Assembly (NCBI RefSeq): GCF_000227135.1
Contig: NC_018240.1
Span: 122,956-186,955, forward strand
DNA from: Leishmania donovani
Lineage: Eukaryota > Euglenozoa > Kinetoplastea > Trypanosomatida > Trypanosomatidae
Length of the DNA stretch: 64,000 nucleotides
Direction of reading: 5' to 3'
The translations under genes and the position numbers were made by a program. Each line of letters begins with the position of its first letter. The first letter of the stretch is position 1. Below are positions 9,117-19,800 of this stretch, in pieces. The notes beneath the pieces were generated by a model. The model saw only the letters and a list, made by a program, of their open reading frames with translations, was not told the DNA's origin and did not search any database.

Positions 9117-10506
9117 CGTGCTGCACTGAAGAGATGGCGGAGGAATCTAAGGGGTGGGGGGCAGAAAGGACAATTACGGAAGGACATTGTGCGGTGAAGA
9201 GAGGAAGCTGCGTTACAGCAGCGCATCTTGAGACGGCTGTTGGGTCCATCTGCTCAAAGGCACCGAGCGTTCAACCGGAGCGATGGTCTTCTTATGTTCC
9301 TTATTTCTGTTCATGGGCTGCCTTTACAGCGTACTTGCATCTTCCCTCCACCTTTGCCACACTCGCCCCCACTTCTCATCTGTTTCTGTGCGTACTTCAT
9401 GCTGGCACTCGACTTTTCTACTGTGACGCCCCATTTACCTTGCAAGGGAGAGAAAGGAGGCGGGGGGTGCTCATGGAGCTGCTTCGAAGTCTCTGGGCAC
9501 TTGTCAGCCACAGTGCGCTCCTTCAACCCTTGTGCGGCTTCTCGCTACGCCATTATGTCGTCGTTTGCGGAGCGTATAGACAGCGCGGACATCAACAACA
9601 GCCGTATGGCTGTGCGCATTGTGTGCAAAAAGTCACAAGCGAGTGGCGCAGACGTGTGCTTTGCCCTCCTGCGCAGTGCGCATGTGATGATGACGGTTGC
9701 TACGAACAAAAAAGATAAGGGAGAATTGTCAGTGGTGCTGCTTGGGGTACCCTCTGGATATTCCTTTTTTTTTTTCACCTTATCACTCCTGCACTGTGTC
9801 TTGTCCCCCTCCCCCCTCCTGCGTCATCCTCTCAAGTAGTGATGGTTGGCGGTAGAGGTGATGGTGCCGATACCCCTGCTGCTTTCCTCATCCTCGTTTA
9901 TTCCTCACCGCTGTTCTCTATCTGGCACTCTCAACCCTGTCTCGTTGCCTCTGACTCCCGAGGACGGCGAGGCCCTTACCTCTCTGTCTCTCTCGCTCTC
10001 GATGCACCATACCGCTTGAAGGAAAGGCTGCGCACCCTTGTGTGCAGAGGAACCTTGTATGCACAAACACACACACACAGCGGCACTAACACTGCTGCTT
10101 GACAACACTCCGCTCCATAGCAGATGAAAGGACAGAGAACAAACAGGTAAACCAGACACACACGAAGGTGCCCACCAAGCGAGCCATCACGGGCTCCGCC
10201 TTAATCTCTTCGCGGGTGGCCTCTCCAGAGTGTTTCCTCTGCTGCGCCACCCCGCCTTCTTCGCTTTCAGACACGCTTCTCTCTCCGTTGTTTCCTCCAT
10301 CCTACCTTTGCTCAGGTGCCTCAGTGGAGTCTCTAGTAGCGCCTTCTGTCATTCCGTCCCTGACGGGGGATTCCGGGACGAAGCTGGCGCTGAGTTGTTT
10401 GGCAGCGGGGGCTGTGGTGGCGGGCCTCCTGCTCTTTTCGACCCTCTTGTGCGAAAACTGGAGGTGCTGGCGACTGCGACTCGGCAGAAAGTCGCGAGTG
10501 GCAGCT
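9117..10506. other. Intergenic region and 5' leader of the histidine phosphatase gene
   Basis: No firm gene. A possible small frame starts at ATG 9555 and runs to 9839 (94 aa); its first ~70 codons look coding-like but its tail reads through a T-run (see findings). The last 408 bases (10099-10506) are open in frame with the downstream gene but contain no ATG. They encode a hydrophobic stretch followed by basic residues. A strong pyrimidine tract ends at AG 10314-10315. Confidence 0.5.
10273..10315 (+). promoter_or_regulatory. Putative spliced-leader trans-splice acceptor
   Basis: A dense T/C tract runs to AG at 10314-10315. If used, the mature mRNA has a 191-nt leader and its first in-frame ATG is 10507. 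Confidence 0.5.
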
Positions 10507-12045
10507 ATGTCTCCAGCGGCAGCTACAACGCACTCGACAACGAAACCGTATGCTCCGAATCGCAGCAGCATTCCAGAGACCCGCAGCCGTGCCCCAAATG
10601 GCACGCGTGCCTCCGCTGCGGACGAGGTGACTCTGTTGACGGCCCCACAGTTTGCGAAGTCCACAAAGGACACCCGAAGCTCCGCGCGGCAGCAGGAGGA
10701 GCAACTCAGAGATTTGTTTGTGCTGATTCGGCATGGAGAGCGGCAGGATCACGTTGATCGTGCGTGGAAAGGCAACGCACTTCTCCCCCTCTACGACCCG
10801 CCTCTGTCAAACGCTGGCCGGATGCAGAGCTTTGAGACGGCGCTTAGGTACTTCGCACTCCGGCAAGAGAGGAAGGTGGAGAAGCGCATCCGCGGCACGT
10901 TCACGCTCTTTCTCGTTTCCCCATTTCACCGGTGTATCGAGACCGCAGCGGTTATGAACGTCATCGCGTTTGAGGGAAGGCTACCAATGTACGTGGAGCC
11001 TCTCTTGTCGGATTGGCAGCAGGCGAAGGTGTTTCGCACCGCTCCCGTACTGGGAGGCTCGTACACGACCAGCGGGAGGCCCGGCTTGCCCGGCGCAAAA
11101 GGCGATCGGCTCCTTTTCCGACCACAGGTGGAGGCGCTTCGCGCGACGCTCATCCCGTTCCTGAAAACGCGCGCAGCGGAAGAAACCGAGCTCCTCGCTG
11201 AATACAACATCGGTGCTGAGGTGGCGAGCGCATGGCCCACGGTGGCGGAGGAGTGGCTAAACACGCACACCGCGCTTCCCGTCTGGACCTGCGCCGCGAC
11301 GACGAGTGCCATTGAGGCAAAGGCCGCCTCGCGGTCTGACGGCGCCAGTGATGTGCGCGCGACAAGCCGAAGGGCTGCAAAGAGCTCGCAGCCTTCTCCA
11401 CGAGATGCCTCGAATGAGGGGTATCGCGGCTGCGGCGTGACGCACCCAGAGGGCAAGTCGGACCTGCTCCGGCGCTGCGAGCAGGTGATGAGCACGCACT
11501 TTCTCCGGTGCGCCGCTGTCGAGTCAGATACTATGGTGCCTTTGGCAATCCAGACTGCCGTGGCCGCGGAGCGAAAGACGCGTTTGCCCAAGTATTTTCA
11601 GATTTGGGCAGAGCGCACAGAGGAGAACCGCGAGTCTGCCGGGCCGCCGGCGCTGTTGCCACCGATGCATATCATGGCCATCACCCACGCCGACGTTGTG
11701 TCCACGCTCTTGGAGGTGTGCTGCCCCAAGTATCACGACAAGGGTGCCGGCTATTCGGTGCCCTACTGCAGCGTCACGACGCTTAAGCGACACAACAACT
11801 ACTACCGCATCCCAACAGCAGAGGAGCGGCGACGACGAGAAGCGAGTGTCAGCACTCTCGCACCTGCTCAAAATCGAGGAAAGTGTTATGCAAAGAAGAA
11901 AGGCAACACGCCATCATTCAAGAATCAGCTGACGACTCCGATTCGGACAAGACCACTCTCGCCATTGCCCGTGGAGTGGAATGTGGAGGCTGTCGGCTCC
12001 ATCGACCTGCTGCGCACTCGCATTGTGATTCAGTACACCAAGTAG
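10507..12045 (+). CDS. Histidine phosphatase superfamily protein (branch 1, UBASH3/TULA-like)
   Basis: This encodes 512 aa from the first in-frame ATG. The catalytic RHGER motif is at residues 75-79, with His76 the expected phospho-acceptor. It is followed by QDHVD and, after ~20 residues, YDPPLSNAG, as in the UBASH3/ecdysteroid-phosphatase group. SPFHRC at 138-143 supplies the second conserved arginine, and the second catalytic histidine is in ITHADVV (His394). The catalytic set is complete, so an active phosphomonoesterase is expected; the substrate is unknown. The gap between the two halves is long and partly low-complexity, so it exceeds a typical ~200-250 aa phosphatase domain. The frame stays open upstream to 10099 with a hydrophobic segment, so an extended, membrane-anchored form cannot be excluded, although no ATG is present there. 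Confidence 0.9.
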   Translation: MSPAAATTHSTTKPYAPNRSSIPETRSRAPNGTRASAADEVTLLTAPQFAKSTKDTRSSARQQEEQLRDLFVLIRHGERQDHVDRAWKGNALLPLYDPPLSNAGRMQSFETALRYFALRQERKVEKRIRGTFTLFLVSPFHRCIETAAVMNVIAFEGRLPMYVEPLLSDWQQAKVFRTAPVLGGSYTTSGRPGLPGAKGDRLLFRPQVEALRATLIPFLKTRAAEETELLAEYNIGAEVASAWPTVAEEWLNTHTALPVWTCAATTSAIEAKAASRSDGASDVRATSRRAAKSSQPSPRDASNEGYRGCGVTHPEGKSDLLRRCEQVMSTHFLRCAAVESDTMVPLAIQTAVAAERKTRLPKYFQIWAERTEENRESAGPPALLPPMHIMAITHADVVSTLLEVCCPKYHDKGAGYSVPYCSVTTLKRHNNYYRIPTAEERRRREASVSTLAPAQNRGKCYAKKKGNTPSFKNQLTTPIRTRPLSPLPVEWNVEAVGSIDLLRTRIVIQYTK

Positions 12046-13896
12046 AGGAGATGGCGTGGACCGGAAGGCGCTAGCGCACACGTGCGCCGCCGCGCTTGGA
12101 GTCACGCAGCCATTGCTGACTTGCTCTCTGTTTCATCCGAGCCATGGAATATGTGTGCGCGCATGTATGTGACGGCGGCTGCACTGGAAGTGGAGATGAT
12201 CGCATCTTCCTCTCTCCTTCGTGTGCCTGTTTTTCTTGTCTTATTCTGCTTGTGTGCGTCGCCTCTACAGCTCACGGCAAAAAAAAAGGCGAGAGTGAGC
12301 GCTGCAGTTCGGGCGGCACACAGGCAAACATGTCGGGGCAGATGCCATGAAAAGTACGGTACCGCTCGTTTCTCAGCACGAGCACCATGAGAAGGCAAAC
12401 CCGTGCGTACAAAACGGCCTCTCCTCCGTCTGTGCGTGTGCCTTGAAGGGTCGCAAAGAGGGGGGAGGGGGGGGGGCGGCATTTCGAAATTGGTGCCTCC
12501 TTGTGTGCATATGCGTGCATTTCTTCGAAAGGTGCTTGCGCCGTTATGCCTCAGCGACGAGAGGCGGCGTGAGGCAAGTAGGAGCATCGCCAGACGACCA
12601 GAGAAAAAGTGAAGCGCAAAAGCAAACACACACGCACACATGCGGTTGCGTGTTCGTCTCGTATCTCTTTCTTATTATTATTGCCTTTCGTTCGTTTGTC
12701 TTCAAGTCCCGCATCTCCTTCCCTCCGCGATTGTCGCGTCCCGCGCCGGTATGCTCTGGTCTTCTTCTTAAGCTTTCTCTGTTCGTCTCCTCCTCTGGTA
12801 TTCCCTTTCGTGTCTCACTCGGCTCTGCACACGCCACGTTAGTTTTCTCAGGTCAGCTTCAAAGCTGTTTTTGGCTCTCTCACACCACTGACACACACAT
12901 ACACACACACGCGAGAAACAACAACAACAAAAACAGCGACCCCTCTTCCCTCGAGAGATCAGCAAGCAGAAACAACTGCAACAGTAGCTGCGCGGTATTC
13001 TCTCTCTTCCGCCTTGGTCTTCTGTCACGCGCGCCGTCTCTGCTCGGCGCCTGACAGACGCCACAGAAAAGTAAACAGCAAAGAAACATAACGAGGTGTG
13101 TCTTTGCAGCGGCCCATAGGCACACGATCACACGTACGCGTACGCGTGTACGAGGTGGCACGGAAAACACATGCAAAGCTCATCACTACAAAAGAAGCGT
13201 CCGCTCATTTTATTTTCTGCTCATCCTTTTTGTTTGCGGCTCTGAGGACGCAGCGGTCCATCATTACGAAGTGGCAAGTTGTCTTCCCCCTCATCCCTTT
13301 CTTGTTGCCGCCTCTTGCTTTCCGCATTGCCGGTAACAAAAGACGTCCTTCCACCAAGGGAAACGCACCCAACCTGCTCCACGCACACACACGAGAACAA
13401 AACACAGAAGGAAAGCTCAGGCAAAAAAGTAAGAGGAAAGAAAACAACCGCAAGGCATACGAAAAAAGAAAGAAAACAACGAAAAGAGTTGTCACCACCG
13501 CTGGCTGAAGGGGATATTGTTGCGTGCATAGATCTCTCTATTATTTCCGTCTTTCGTCTCCCCTTCTCTGTTTTGTTTTGTGGCTTCTCTGGAGCTCAGA
13601 CTGCCTCAGTCATCCTCTTCCCACCCCTCGCCTGTTACGTATTTGGTGTTTTGTTCTTTTTTTTTGTCTCCACGCCGTGCTGCTTTCGCTCTTCTCAGTA
13701 GGGCAAGAGAAAAAAGGGAAAGGGGACGTCTGCCCTCCTCCTCTGCCTTTATTTGTTTCAGTCGCGTGCGTTTCTTGGCGTTGCTGCTTGCAGACACCGT
13801 CGCTTGCCTTCTGCACTTACTCGCTGTTTGTGTTTCTTTTTCGCTCTTCGAGGTTGTCGCGCTGGGCATCAAGTCTGTGTGGAACCACAGGAGACC
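12046..13896. other. Long pyrimidine- and CA-rich intergenic region
   Basis: 1.85 kb without a supportable gene. It holds a G-rich run at 12460-12476, a CA-rich microsatellite near 12889-12912, and many T/C tracts. The longest frames here (up to 249 codons) are translated pyrimidine tracts or antisense shadows. The tract 13825-13850 with AG at 13851-13852 is the likely trans-splice acceptor for the helicase gene, giving a 44-nt leader. Confidence 0.5.
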
Positions 13897-16800
13897 ATGC
13901 AATCCTCTGGTCCCCCTGGAAAACCGCCGTGGGGCGGAGGTCGCGGCCCCTGGGGCGCCAATAACAGCAGCGCCAACAACGCTGTCGTTCAGCCATCCTT
14001 TCACGACAGGAGCACCAGAAGAGGCCCCAGCGGAAAGATCAACACCACCAACAACAGTGGCAACAACAACAACCAACCTGCAAAGCAGAGCCACGCTCAC
14101 GACAGCACGGCAGAGCAGAGCATCCAAAGTGGAGATCCGATGGGCAGCCCAGCGGATCGGAAGGCGCCTGATGTACAGGCCCGTGACGTGGGGGGCTTTT
14201 ACGGGAAGGAAAAGCCAACTGCGAGCTCTCGCTCGCAGCAAGGAAATCGTGGCCATGCCACCGCCAGCGTGGGCAGCGACGGCGGCGCAGGTGCTGTGGG
14301 GACCAGTGCGGCGATCGATGCCACGCTGAAGCGTCTGACGGTGCTTCTCAACCGAAGGTTCTTCCACTCCAATCAGCAGCAGGGGGTGTCGCATCAGCAA
14401 AACTCTGTGGCGCAAAGCAGCTTGTCAGAGGATATCTTTACGGGTGGCGTGCAGACGAACAGCTTCGTGTCCGAGTGCATGCAGGCGCAGAGGCCCGTGG
14501 CGCTGCTCACCCACTCTGGCGAGCCGCTGTCGCCGCGCGGCGATCGCGTCGGTGGATCTGGCCGCTCGGCGTACCAGGCGCAACGCAAGATTTCGCTGGA
14601 TATGCTACTCTCCAGCGTTGACGATATCGTGTCACAGGTATACGTGAACTTTGACGAGGATCTCACCAAGGTGCTGCTCAACGCACTCGATCGCGTCACG
14701 GCGTGCGACACACTGGATCAGAGGGAGCGAACAAAGGTGCGCGTGATCGACGAGCTGCTTGAGGTGCTCGGAGACAAGCATTACGACCTGCTGCAGTGCG
14801 TTATGTACCGCCCTCGCGAGGTCTTCCTCCGGCTCCTGGAGGAGTTCTGCACCTTGGAGGATGCCGGGGATGCCACGACGAGCCAGTCCTCTAGCGGCCC
14901 GAAGGGGCTGACGGTGCGCTTCGTGAAGAACAATCAGCGCTCGCAGGGGCAGGATGTGGTGATCAACGACGCGGGCAAGCTCACCGACCAGAAGTGGCTT
15001 GCCCACATGAACAGGCGCTACCGTGTCTTGATGCAGGAGTCCGAGCTGGATGAGCTCTTTAAGCGGGACTTCAGCGTGACCGGGTCCATTATGCCGACAG
15101 GCGCTACTGTCACCAAAAAGTCGGGGCACGTGCGCATCCACATTCCCCCTCCAAGGCAGGAGATCTTACCTGAGAGCAAGCGCGTCTGCGTTGCGACGTC
15201 CCTGCCAGAGTGGACACACCCAGCCTTTCTCTCCATCACGCACCTCAACACGATTCAGACAACGATCTTTGAGACAGCGTTTCACACATCGCAGAACATG
15301 CTGGTGTGCGCGCCGACGGGTGCGGGTAAGACGGTGTGTGGGCTGCTTGTGATGCTGCGGTGCATCAGCGAGCACTTTGAGGGCGGTGTGCTGGATCGAG
15401 ACTTCAAGATCATCTTTGTTGCCCCAATGAAGGCGCTCGCGCAGGAGATGGTTGAGAACTTCTCGCGCCGCCTGGCACCGTTCATGATAAAGGTGCGCGA
15501 GCTTACGGGCGACATGCAGCTGACCAAGCGGGAGCTGGCGGAGACGCAGGTGATCGTGACAACGCCGGAGAAGTGGGACGTCATCACCCGCAAGCAGAGC
15601 AACGAGGAGCTGGTAAGCCAAGTGCGGCTCATCATCATGGATGAGATTCATCTCCTGAACGAAGAGCGCGGCCCGGTGCTAGAGGCGTTGGTCGCGCGCA
15701 CACTGCGGCACGGCGAGCTGAATCCGGAGCAGCGCGTCCGTCTGGTGGGCCTCTCCGCCACGCTGCCCAACTACAAGGACGTGGCGAACTTCCTGCAGGC
15801 GGACTTGCGGGAGGGTCTGAAGGTGTTCGGCCCGGAGTATCGCCCTGTCCCGCTGGAGCAGACATTTATTGGCCTGCAAAACACATCTGGGCCGCAGAAG
15901 CGCAACAAGGAGTTCGAGCTCGATCGCCTGGCGTATGAGGAGGTGGTGAAGAATGTGCGGGAGGGGCACCAGGTAATGGTGTTTGTGCACTCGCGGAAGC
16001 AGACGGTGGGGCTGGCCAAGTACTTTATCGAGGAGTCGACGCGCCGTGGGGAGGAGCACCTGTTTCAGTACAAAGGTGTCATGCCCTCAGCGATCGAGAA
16101 GAAGGGCCGCACGCTCCAGGGACGCGACTTGACCTCGTTATTCGCCGCGGGCTTTGGCGCGCACCACGCCGGCCTCGTTCGCTACGACCGCACCACTACC
16201 GAAGGCTTCTTCAGGGACGGGTACTTGCGAGTGCTGTGCTGCACGAGTACCCTGGCGTGGGGTGTGAACCTGCCGGCGCACACGGTGGTCATTCGCGGCA
16301 CGCAAATGTACGACCCCAAGCGCGGTGGCCTCGTCTCCATTTCGGTGCTGGATGTGATGCAGATCTTCGGCCGCGCTGGTCGTCCGCAGTTCGACACGAG
16401 CGGACATGGCATCATCATCTCAGATGACAAGGAGGTGAGCCACTTCCTCCGGCTCATCGCACACGCCCTGCCTATCGAGAGCCAGATGCAAGGTAAGCTG
16501 TGCGACCACCTGAACGCCGAGGTGAACGCCGGCACGATATCCTCCGTGATGGAGGCCTCCTCGTGGCTGGAGTACACGTACATGTGGCAGCGGATTCGGG
16601 TGAATCCGCTGACGTACGGGCTGAAGGTGAACAATGTTCGCAAAGACCCGGAGCTCAAGACAGTGCGGTACAGTATGATCAACACTTCGTTCACCGAACT
16701 CGCCATTGCGGGCATGGTGCGCTACAACCCGGAGACGGGCTCGGTGGAGAGCACCGATCTCGGCCGTCTCGCGAGCCACTACTACATCACCTACGAGAGT

Positions 16801-19800
16801 ATCAGTATATTCAACGAGAAGATGCGCCGCCCCGATGACACGTGGATCGACGCGTTGGACATGGGCACCGCCATGAACATCGCCGCCTCGGCAAAGGAGT
16901 TCAGCCAGCTGAAAGTGCGGCAGGAGGAGCTGGATGAGCTGCAGAACCTGCACCAGCTGCTGCCGAAGCATGTGCGTGAGTACCGGGTGAGTGGCGAGAG
17001 CGCCGACGAGACAAGCACGCAGTGGAAGGTGACGACGTTGCTCAAGGCGTACATTAACCGCCTTTCTGTTGAGACGCATTCTCTGTCCTCCGACATGTTG
17101 TACGTGCTGCAGAACATGCCCCGCATCTGCCGCGCCCTCTTCGAGATTGAGCTGGAGCGTGGCCACCCCCTCACCACGTACACGTACTTGACGTTGTGCA
17201 AGTGCATTGAGCACCGCTGCTGGGACTTTGAGCACCCGCTGATGCAGTTCGCGAATTGGAGCCACCGGGTGAACATCACAGACGCGGTGTGGATGAACCT
17301 GAACAAGTGCAACCCGAGCATGCAGCTGCTGCAAGAGATGACGGCGAAGGAGGTGGGGGAGATGGTGCACAACGTGCGCGCCGGTCGCGACATTGCCGAT
17401 CTGGTGTCGAAGTTTCCCTCGGTGAACATCGACATTGATGTGCAGCCCATCACCCGCTCCATCCTGCGCGTCAAGGTGACGATTGAGGCGGATTTTGTGT
17501 GGAGTCGCGACTTGTCCGGCAACTCCGAGGTGTTCTGGCTGCTGGTGGAGGACCAGGACAACCACTTCATCTTCCACCACGAGTCGGTCACGCTCACACG
17601 CAAGGAGGTGGAGACCGGCACGCCGCACGTGGTGAATCTTGCTGTTCCGATTGTGCCCCAGTACGACATGTACGCGGTGCGCCTCTACAGTGACCGCTGG
17701 ATGGGCTGCAAGGAGGACTACACCTTCTCCATCGGCCACCTGCACCTTCCGGAGGACTCGCAGATGACGACGAAGCTGCTGCCGCTGAGCCCGCTTCGGC
17801 TGCACGTGATCCCGGAGGAGTACCATGCTATGTACCGAAACTACCGCCAGTTCAACGCGGTGCAGACGCAAATCTTCTACACCATGTTTCACACAGACCA
17901 GAACGTCTTCCTTGGTGCGCCGACGGGCAGTGGTAAGACGATTGCGGCAGAGATGGCCATCCTCCGCGTGTTTGAGCAGTATCCCGGGAAGAAGGTGGTG
18001 TATATTGCGCCGCTCAAGGCCCTTGTGAAGGAGCGGCTGCGTGACTGGAAGGCCCGCATGATGCTTGTGGGGCGCTCCGTGGTGGAGCTGTCGGGTGATG
18101 CGACGCCGGACATTAGCGCGCTCGCCAAGGCGGACATCTTGTGCACGACTCCGGAGAAGTGGGATGGCATTTCGCGTAACTGGCAGGTGCGCAGCTACGT
18201 CACGGCCGTGAAGCTGGTTGTGTTTGATGAGGTGCACATGCTGGGCACCGACCGTGGTCCGATTCTGGAGGTGATTGTGAGCCGCATGCGCTACATCGGG
18301 TGGAACCGGAAGGCGCCGATCCGCTTGGTAGGTCTCTCCACGGCCGTCTCGAACCCGGGCGACCTGAGCTCGTGGCTTGGTGTGGAGAAGAAGTGGGCCG
18401 TGTTCAACTTTGACCCGTCAGTGCGTCCGGTGCCGATGACCGTGCACATTGCGGGCTACCATGGCAAGAACTACTGCCCCCGCATGGCCACCATGAACAA
18501 GCCGACGTACAACGCCATTTGCGAGAAGAGCCCAACGCAGCCGGTGATTGTGTTCGTCTCGTCGCGGCGGCAGACGCGACTGACGGCCATGGCCCTCATC
18601 GGCTTCCTGCTGATGGAGGGCAACACGGCCAAGTGGGTGCACATGAATGTGGATCAGGTGCAGGAGTACACCTCAAAGCTGGATGACCCGTACGTGAAGC
18701 ACTGCCTGCAGTTCGGCGTCGGCATCCACCACGCCGGGTTGCTGGAGGGCGACCGCACGATTGTGGAGGAGGCCTTCCTGTCAAATCGCATTCAGGTTCT
18801 GGTAGCGACGTCGACCTTGGCGTGGGGTGTCAACTTCCCTGCGCACATGGTTGTGGTGAAGGGCACCGAGTACTACGACGCCAAGACAAACTCCTACGTG
18901 GACTTCCCGATCACGGATGTGCTGCAAATGATCGGCCGTGCCGGGCGTCCGCAGTTTGACACGGAGGGCGTGGCCCAGGTGCTGTGCCACGAGCCGAAGA
19001 AGGGCTTCTACCGCAAGTTCCTCTACGACCCTTTCCCGGTGGAGAGCGCGCTGCACAAGCAGCTGCACGTCCACATCAATGCCGAAATTGTGTCGGGGAC
19101 GATCAACACTCGTCAGGATGCAGTGAACTACCTGACGTGGACCTACCTCTTTCGCCGAATTGCACGCAACCCCTCCTACTACGGCCTGGAGGACGGCTCT
19201 CCCAAGGCGGTCACCATCTTCCTCTCCACCCTGGTGAAGGGCGTGCTGGCGGACCTTGAGCGGTGCGGCTGTATTGAACAGCCGGATGCAATGGACGAGG
19301 ATGCCGACCCGGATGCGATTCAGTACACCGTCCTAGGCAAGCTGTGTTCGTACTACTACATCTCCCACATCACGGTGGACTTGTTCAACCGCAACATCGA
19401 GCCGGATCACTCCTGCGGCGAGCTTCTGCGTCTACTGTGCGACGCGGAGGAGTTCAACGAGTTGCCGGTGCGCCACAACGAAGACAAGCTGAACATGGAA
19501 CTGGCGCGTCAGCTGCCGCTGCCTGTCCGCGACGCAGAGGCGGACAGTCCGCATGCCAAGGCGTTCCTCCTCTTCCAGGCGCTCTTTGAGCGTGCGCCGA
19601 TGCCTATCACTGACTACATTACAGATCAGAAGTCCGCCATGGACAACGCAGTGCGTGTGATTCAGGCCATGGTGGACGTGGCCGCCAACAACGGCCACCT
19701 GTACGCCGCGCTGCGTTGCATGACGCTCATGCAGTGTATGGTGCAGGCCCGCTGGTGGGACGATAACTCTCTGCTGCAGATCCCGAATGTAGTCAAGGCG

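Noticed and set aside
12347..13054. 235-codon frame between the phosphatase and helicase genes
   Set aside because: It translates T/C tracts and CA repeats into Ser/Leu/Phe/Thr-His runs, with no domain.
16420..18237. 605-codon open frame on the minus strand
   Set aside because: It is an antisense shadow of the ASCC3-type helicase gene; its His/Leu/Arg/Val-rich translation is the usual product of GC-rich codons read backwards.
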